DNA of 64,000 nucleotides, taken from IMG/VR virus record IMGVR_UViG_3300012936_000001, positions 62,001 through 126,000 of that record. One strand, written 5' to 3'. Positions within the stretch are counted from its first letter, which is position 1; the number at the start of each line of letters is the position of its first letter. Shown in pieces: positions 59,433 to 64,000 of the stretch. A program made the position numbers and the translations under genes. Under the pieces are notes generated by a model that was not told the origin of the DNA, made no database searches, and saw nothing but the letters and a program-made list of their open reading frames with translations. The stretch comes from a virus.

Positions 59433-62400
59433 ATGTTACTAGATGAACTTTTAGAAAGCGTAATAATGGCAGCGCATGCATTGAACGAAAAAGATGCATC
59501 AAAAAGTCTAGACGAAGTAGAAGGAGATGAGGAGAAAGACGACTTTGGTGAATTTAATAAGTACATTGACAGAATAACAAAGAATTCAAAAAGTTTGGAA
59601 GATTTGCTCAAAAAGGAACTCGGCGACAATGAAGGTGCTAAAAGTATCCTTTTGCCTTTTGAAACTACGCGAACACTCTTGTTAGGGACACAGGAAACGA
59701 TAGCGAATCCAAAAACAGATTTTCAAGATCCAAAAAATGAAAATGCGAAACAAATAAATAGCACTTTGCAAAATTTTATGATCAATCTTGTATCACTGCG
59801 AAGAGGGCTGGAAAGTCTAGCGGAATGGTCAAAAGGCTTAGATAAGATAGGAATTAAGGACGCACAATTTAATAAGTTGTTTGGTGTTGTTCAAAAAGAA
59901 TCAATGATTCATAAATCTAGTCTTTCTTCTCTGCTATTAGAAATGAAATCACCAGAAGACTATCCTGCTGGATCTATTGCAAAAGCGATTGCAAACCTTG
60001 CCAATTTCAACGTTAATCTAAAAGACGTTTTTGACCCAGACGGAAGAGAACATAAATTAGTAATCAATTATTTTAAGAAGCTGGATGACAACATTGGCAA
60101 ATTAGAAAAGACGCTAGGAAACAAAAAAGCACTTGAAAGCGAAATTGATAAATTTTTCAAAACAAGACCAGGCCAAGGTGTCATTGCAGCTGCCTGGTCC
60201 TTTGCTAAGTCAATGGTGGCATCCTTTTTTAAGCCGGCACCTATTGGCGATGGAACAATTCTTAATGCTAGGCAAGCCATGGGATCAATAGAAGAACCAT
60301 CAGGCCTCTTGTTTCTTAGTCCAAAGCAGATCATAGATATAAACGAGAAGGTCAACACTGGTCTCAAGGACATGAAGAAGAATGTCTCTATCGTGCGGGA
60401 CATGCTCGCATTCGGCGGAAAAGACGCAGACAGAATCCAGGCATACATCAAGGATAACGAAATAGAGGCCGACGATTATCTAGAAGATCTAGATGCAAAT
60501 ATAGACTGGGACAAAGAAAAAGACTACAAGAAGCTAAAAGCGGCAATGATATCGTCAGACTATTATGGAGAATCCTATCAGGTTCAAAAAAATCTAATAC
60601 ACAAGAACACGATGCAAAATCTTTTGTTCGAAGACGCAGAAGAATTTGTCGATCTTTGGAATCAATTTCTCTCAAAAGGTAACAACATAACCCAGAAGAC
60701 AAAGGAAGCCGGGACCCTCCTGTTTCCGAAATTATCAGATGATTATGACTGGAGTGGTGAAACCCTAAATTGGGAAAAGAAAAAAGAGCCCGACATGGCT
60801 TTTCCGCAAGGTAGCCTTTATCCCTCCTCTGACGACCCAGAATTTCGAGCGATATTGAAAAAGGTTGAGAAGAAAGAACCTCTCTCAGACGAAGACCAAA
60901 ATAAATTAAAGGAATTAGTGAAGGAAGAACCATATAAAAAAGCAGATCTCGCACAGGCCTTCATCGAAGACAAAGGTAATGATATCAATAACGCAGATTT
61001 GGCCAATCAGATTGCTGACATTATTACGTTAGGTAACGATGAAGTATTGCTGTCTGCGGTTGACGATGACAGAGAGCAGATCAACAAAACCTTAGAAGAA
61101 AAAGGAATCCCGTATGCAATCAACGCAGAAAAGGATGATGACGGCAAACCCATTGCAATTAGATTGATAAGGGTTGAAGATAAGCCAGAGCGCGGAATAA
61201 ATCTGCCCGCCGGTAAGACAAAGGTCTCAAGGGCTGCGATGAAGGCTTTATTTCCCGATAAAGATGAGATAATCACCCAAGCACTCGCCGCGTTAGGAAA
61301 TTACGAATTGATCGAATCTAATAAATTGCTGCACAGAAATTCACTAGCCCAGTTATTATCCGAAGAAAAACAATCGCTATTAAAGTACATTGTTTCTTAT
61401 TATAGCAAGAACGCTATTGATCAAACCCAAAAACACTGGGAAAATACCCCGGGAGCCAAAGACGCGGCACTGAAAAGACTGAACAATATGCTAATACAAA
61501 AGAAAGATGTGCTCAAGGAAAAAGGAATTGATCTTGATGAAGAAATAGAGATTGCCGAAGAAGAGCCAGGTGAAACAACGATTACACTAGAGCCTGGTAA
61601 ATACCCTGATCCAAAAAGCGCCGAGGAGGAACTTGACAGCTCACCTGTGACTGATGATCTACCAACCGCGGAAAAGAAGAAAGTAGCGTCAGTCATGGTT
61701 GGTGTATCACAGAAAGAAACAACGCCTCAAGAAGCTAACGCTGAATTGTTTGGCACTGGCTTGGGAGTAATGACCCCCACAGGTAAACCCTTGGAGTTGG
61801 TCGAAGAGGAACCTCCTCCACCCAAGCCGAAGAAGGAAGAAGGGCAGCCGGTACCCGATGAGAAAGAAACATTTTATTATTCTTTTACACCGCTGAACAC
61901 ATTTAGGCCTACCAAGACCAAAATCGCTACAGTTGAAGAAATCATAGCCAATATGAAGAACGATAGCATCGCGTCGCATATGGTTTATTTATCTGCAAAA
62001 GATGGTTGGTCTATGAACACTTTTGGCTCCTTTGACAACGACTGGCCTCAGGTCCTAGGAGGATCCTCGGATGCTGCCTCTGAGAAAAAAGGCGTCTCAA
62101 AACAAAAAATCAAATCCCTATTCAGCAACACTACTTCGAAATTCTACGACGACCTTGAATATAAATATACCGGCAAAGACGGCAGCAACAGCAAACGTGA
62201 TATGGGCAGTTCGTTGATGATGCATATTCCAAAAGCTATTGCTTCAGCAACCGGCCTGGAGCTGACAGAATCTCGCCTTATTCACAAGTCAAGTCTATCA
62301 TCTCTTCTCAGAGAGGCTTCTGTTTTTGATAAAATATTTGATGAGTTTCATTCTAGTTTTGCTAAGAAAGCGCAAGATAAAGATGGAGGAATATTCAAAA

Positions 62401-63371
62401 AAGAACCATTGAAAAAATTCCTAAGAGGCATTTTTGAGAAGGAAGAATTAAAATCCGTCATGAAAGACTTAGGGGTCGACGATGTTTTCTCCGGTGGAAC
62501 AGATGATGAAGAACCGGAAGCAGACGTTCAACCAGTGAGTGTGCCAAAAACTGGCAGCCCAAAGGAGGATGTGGAGAAAGACCTCAACAAAGCCGGGATC
62601 CAAAATTCGAAAGAAGTTGCTAATGACCTTGATGCGGATGGAGATGGCAATATAACGTCCAAAGAAGCTGAGGATCTTGCAAAGAAAAAGGAGGACATAA
62701 CCGCCAAACCTGGGGAAGACGATTCAACTAATCTTATTGTGGAACCTTCCGCCGAACAGAAAGATTCGGGCACAAAGATAAGCAGAAAAACAGACTTGAG
62801 AGATTTCACCGAAGATGAACAAGATACCATCGAACTGGCGCTTGCCGACATATTAGATGGAGATATTGTAACAGAATCCAGCCTACACAAACTTGGACTA
62901 GGCATTTTACTTGAAAACAAAGCAAACGATTTTGTAGAGCTGTTATTTGATTCTGGCCTAGAAGCTGAGCAGGTTCAAACCATTATCAAGAAGATAAAAG
63001 ACAACAAGGATCTTAGCGACAAATTAAAGAAGCTCGGCATAGATATGGAAGAGACATCAGAAAAATCTATTCCAGGCGTAACTATTCGACCGAAATTTAT
63101 GGACCTCATTAATAAAAAGAAAAAACAACTAGCAACCCAAGCATTCACGCGAGATCCAGAAGAGGGTGGTATAAAAGGTCTTCCTGGGGTCAATGTATTG
63201 AAGAAAATGTTCGGGGACCCGACACAAGTTGCTAATATCGAAAAGACTTATAACTATATTGCCAAGAAAACAGTAAAGGCTCCAATCTTTCCAGAAGGAA
63301 AGCGCAGCCCCAAATCAAAACTTATTCACAAACGTAGTCTTACCGAAGCATTATTTAGTGACGATGACTAG
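59433..63371 (+). CDS. Giant repeat protein, candidate prohead-cleaved polyprotein
   Basis: A 1,312-residue acidic, helix-rich protein of no recognised family. Six copies of a motif of the form [S/N]-x-L-[I/L]-H-[K/R]-x-[S/T]-L-x-x-L-L-x-E end at about residues 170, 400, 644, 961, 1161 and near 1304; four end exactly in L-x-E, matching the prohead protease consensus, as does MLLDELLE at the N-terminus. They divide the chain into segments of about 140-320 residues. One segment holds a perfect EF-hand loop (DADGDGNITSKE, 1067-1078). Each motif looks like the N-terminal leaders of small proteins here. I infer a cargo polyprotein or a multivalent scaffold; a plain repeat protein is the alternative. 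AGGAG lies 10 nt upstream. Confidence 0.6.
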   Translation: MLLDELLESVIMAAHALNEKDASKSLDEVEGDEEKDDFGEFNKYIDRITKNSKSLEDLLKKELGDNEGAKSILLPFETTRTLLLGTQETIANPKTDFQDPKNENAKQINSTLQNFMINLVSLRRGLESLAEWSKGLDKIGIKDAQFNKLFGVVQKESMIHKSSLSSLLLEMKSPEDYPAGSIAKAIANLANFNVNLKDVFDPDGREHKLVINYFKKLDDNIGKLEKTLGNKKALESEIDKFFKTRPGQGVIAAAWSFAKSMVASFFKPAPIGDGTILNARQAMGSIEEPSGLLFLSPKQIIDINEKVNTGLKDMKKNVSIVRDMLAFGGKDADRIQAYIKDNEIEADDYLEDLDANIDWDKEKDYKKLKAAMISSDYYGESYQVQKNLIHKNTMQNLLFEDAEEFVDLWNQFLSKGNNITQKTKEAGTLLFPKLSDDYDWSGETLNWEKKKEPDMAFPQGSLYPSSDDPEFRAILKKVEKKEPLSDEDQNKLKELVKEEPYKKADLAQAFIEDKGNDINNADLANQIADIITLGNDEVLLSAVDDDREQINKTLEEKGIPYAINAEKDDDGKPIAIRLIRVEDKPERGINLPAGKTKVSRAAMKALFPDKDEIITQALAALGNYELIESNKLLHRNSLAQLLSEEKQSLLKYIVSYYSKNAIDQTQKHWENTPGAKDAALKRLNNMLIQKKDVLKEKGIDLDEEIEIAEEEPGETTITLEPGKYPDPKSAEEELDSSPVTDDLPTAEKKKVASVMVGVSQKETTPQEANAELFGTGLGVMTPTGKPLELVEEEPPPPKPKKEEGQPVPDEKETFYYSFTPLNTFRPTKTKIATVEEIIANMKNDSIASHMVYLSAKDGWSMNTFGSFDNDWPQVLGGSSDAASEKKGVSKQKIKSLFSNTTSKFYDDLEYKYTGKDGSNSKRDMGSSLMMHIPKAIASATGLELTESRLIHKSSLSSLLREASVFDKIFDEFHSSFAKKAQDKDGGIFKKEPLKKFLRGIFEKEELKSVMKDLGVDDVFSGGTDDEEPEADVQPVSVPKTGSPKEDVEKDLNKAGIQNSKEVANDLDADGDGNITSKEAEDLAKKKEDITAKPGEDDSTNLIVEPSAEQKDSGTKISRKTDLRDFTEDEQDTIELALADILDGDIVTESSLHKLGLGILLENKANDFVELLFDSGLEAEQVQTIIKKIKDNKDLSDKLKKLGIDMEETSEKSIPGVTIRPKFMDLINKKKKQLATQAFTRDPEEGGIKGLPGVNVLKKMFGDPTQVANIEKTYNYIAKKTVKAPIFPEGKRSPKSKLIHKRSLTEALFSDDD
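59901..63356 (+). repeat. Six dispersed leader-like motifs within one protein
   Basis: Copies are encoded at 59901-59942 (SMIHKSSLSSLLLE), 60591-60632 (NLIHKNTMQNLLFE), 61320-61364 (NKLLHRNSLAQLLSE), 62271-62315 (SRLIHKSSLSSLLRE), 62877-62915 (SSLHKLGLGILLE) and 63315-63356 (SKLIHKRSLTEALF). Spacing is irregular, 140-320 residues, and the DNA sequences differ, so the repeat is conserved at the protein level. Confidence 0.85.
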
Positions 63372-63380
63372 GAGAAATAA

Positions 63381-63839
63381 ATGAAAAAGAAACTCACAGA
63401 AAAAAGAATCATCAACGCTATACGTAAAGTGTATCGCCAAAGACTGGCAGAAGTCGCCATAGCAGCCGGGCTAGAAGAAGCAGACATGTATGACAAAAGA
63501 GGCAACATGATTCTCTCTCAAGGATTGAAAGTTCGACACAAGGCTTCCGGATATGAATATACTGTAGACCATGTAGAGGGCGACGGAGACGGCGCAGTTA
63601 TATATCTTCGGCACCCAGACCAACCAAGATTCGAAGCAAGCGATTCAAACATGACAATATCAGAATCCGGAGTTTCCGTCGATCTATCCGGTGTAGATTT
63701 ACAGAGAGTCGCTGGCAAAAAGAAAATGCCAAAGGTTCAGCTGAAAAAGAAACCAGATGCCGGAGAGTTGAAAATACCAAAGTCTTCTCTTTTGGCGGTA
63801 AGTAAAGAAGAATTCGACAAAGCATATGAGGTAGAATAA
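63381..63839 (+). CDS. Leader-bearing hypothetical protein
   Basis: A 152-residue protein starting 9 nt after the giant repeat gene with AGGAG. The leader (KRIINAIRKVYRQRLAE, then Val) is basic, amphipathic and ends in LAE. The middle (residues 35-80) is a small beta-type domain (LKVRHKASGYEYTVDHVEGD, GAVIYLRHPDQPRF), like an SH3/KOW-type fold, and the C-terminal third is Lys-rich. It joins the next gene by a TAATG overlap. A packaged DNA- or protein-binding cargo is my inference. Confidence 0.5.
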   Translation: MKKKLTEKRIINAIRKVYRQRLAEVAIAAGLEEADMYDKRGNMILSQGLKVRHKASGYEYTVDHVEGDGDGAVIYLRHPDQPRFEASDSNMTISESGVSVDLSGVDLQRVAGKKKMPKVQLKKKPDAGELKIPKSSLLAVSKEEFDKAYEVE

Positions 63840-64000
63840 TGGATAGAACAATTAAAAAAATTATCAAAGAGACGTTAGCCGTGAAAGAAAAAGGCCCGAT
63901 AAACGAGTCTTATGTTACTCGAGCAAAGAAATATGATTTACCTACAGAACTATTGTCCGAAAAGAATAAGAAGGCACACCAGGAGCTCTTAGCCAACTAT
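63839..64000 (+). CDS. Leader-bearing protein, 3' end outside window
   Basis: An open frame of 54 codons from ATG 63839 (TAATG overlap) to the window edge. The N-terminus MDRTIKKIIKE is the same basic segment ending in [L/I]-x-E, followed by polar sequence (ETLAVKEKGPINESYVTRAK) and another site LLSE near residue 40. The product is incomplete and unassigned; it extends the run of leader-bearing genes beyond the window. Confidence 0.5.
   Translation, partial: MDRTIKKIIKETLAVKEKGPINESYVTRAKKYDLPTELLSEKNKKAHQELLANY

Noticed and set aside
1-64000. CRISPR array, insertion sequence, integrase or attachment site
   Set aside because: No regularly spaced direct repeats, transposase or recombinase genes found; the layout is that of a lytic phage.

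Overview
The window is a contiguous piece of the genome of a T4-superfamily (myovirus-type) tailed phage. It is AT-rich, and all of the roughly 64 genes I accept lie on the + strand, mostly 0-40 nt apart with many ATGA/TAATG overlaps and clear GGAG/AGGAG ribosome binding sites. Relatedness to T4 rests on the prohead protease (gp21), core scaffold (gp22), major capsid protein (gp23), neck proteins, contractile sheath (gp18) and tube (gp19), gp26-type baseplate protein, gp32 and UvsX/RecA. The host cannot be named; the endolysin implies a peptidoglycan-containing bacterium.

Layout. 1-7 kb: head assembly (gp21, small virion or internal proteins, a bS21-like ribosomal protein, scaffold, capsid), closed by a strong terminator. 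7-18 kb: neck, two paralogous ~1,000-residue sheath proteins, tail tube. 18-32.6 kb: gp26-type protein, tape measure, and very large baseplate/hub proteins with a LysM-like gp53-type protein. 32.6-36.3 kb: a minimal family A DNA polymerase and small proteins including an Ntn-hydrolase. 36.4-44.8 kb: gp32, UvsX, flap nuclease, DnaB/gp41 helicase, class II ribonucleotide reductase, a DNA methyltransferase, a ClpP-like protease. 44.8-52.6 kb: Dps-like protein, two leader-bearing small proteins, an ADP-ribosyltransferase, endolysin, Dam, ThyX, Fpg/Nei, MT-A70 methyltransferase, J-domain protein. 52.6-59.4 kb: bacterial-type DNA polymerase III alpha, a ThyA-family enzyme with the Asp typical of dCMP hydroxymethylase, MazG-like protein, dUTPase, DHH phosphoesterase, dCMP deaminase. 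59.4-64 kb: a 1,312-residue protein with six internal copies of a leader-like motif, then two more leader-bearing proteins, the last cut by the window end.

The main hypothesis concerns a recurring short basic amphipathic segment ending in [L/I]-x-E. It sits at the N-terminus of about ten small proteins and is repeated six times inside the 1,312-residue protein. [L/I]-x-E is the cleavage consensus of the T4 gp21 prohead protease, and T4 internal proteins carry such a short leader as a capsid-targeting sequence. The gp21 homologue is encoded here. I infer a set of cargo proteins packed into the head and trimmed there: one cargo would be a polyprotein, and one (35173-36009) would have its Ntn catalytic cysteine exposed by the cut.

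Regulation. Two promoter-like classes are visible: TTGTAA-17-TATAAT elements, mainly before replication and nucleotide genes, and an ATA[C/T]TTAT element usually 22-32 nt before structural genes, probably a late promoter. No stretch above 300 nt lacks a gene, and I see no tRNA, CRISPR array, insertion sequence or integrase.
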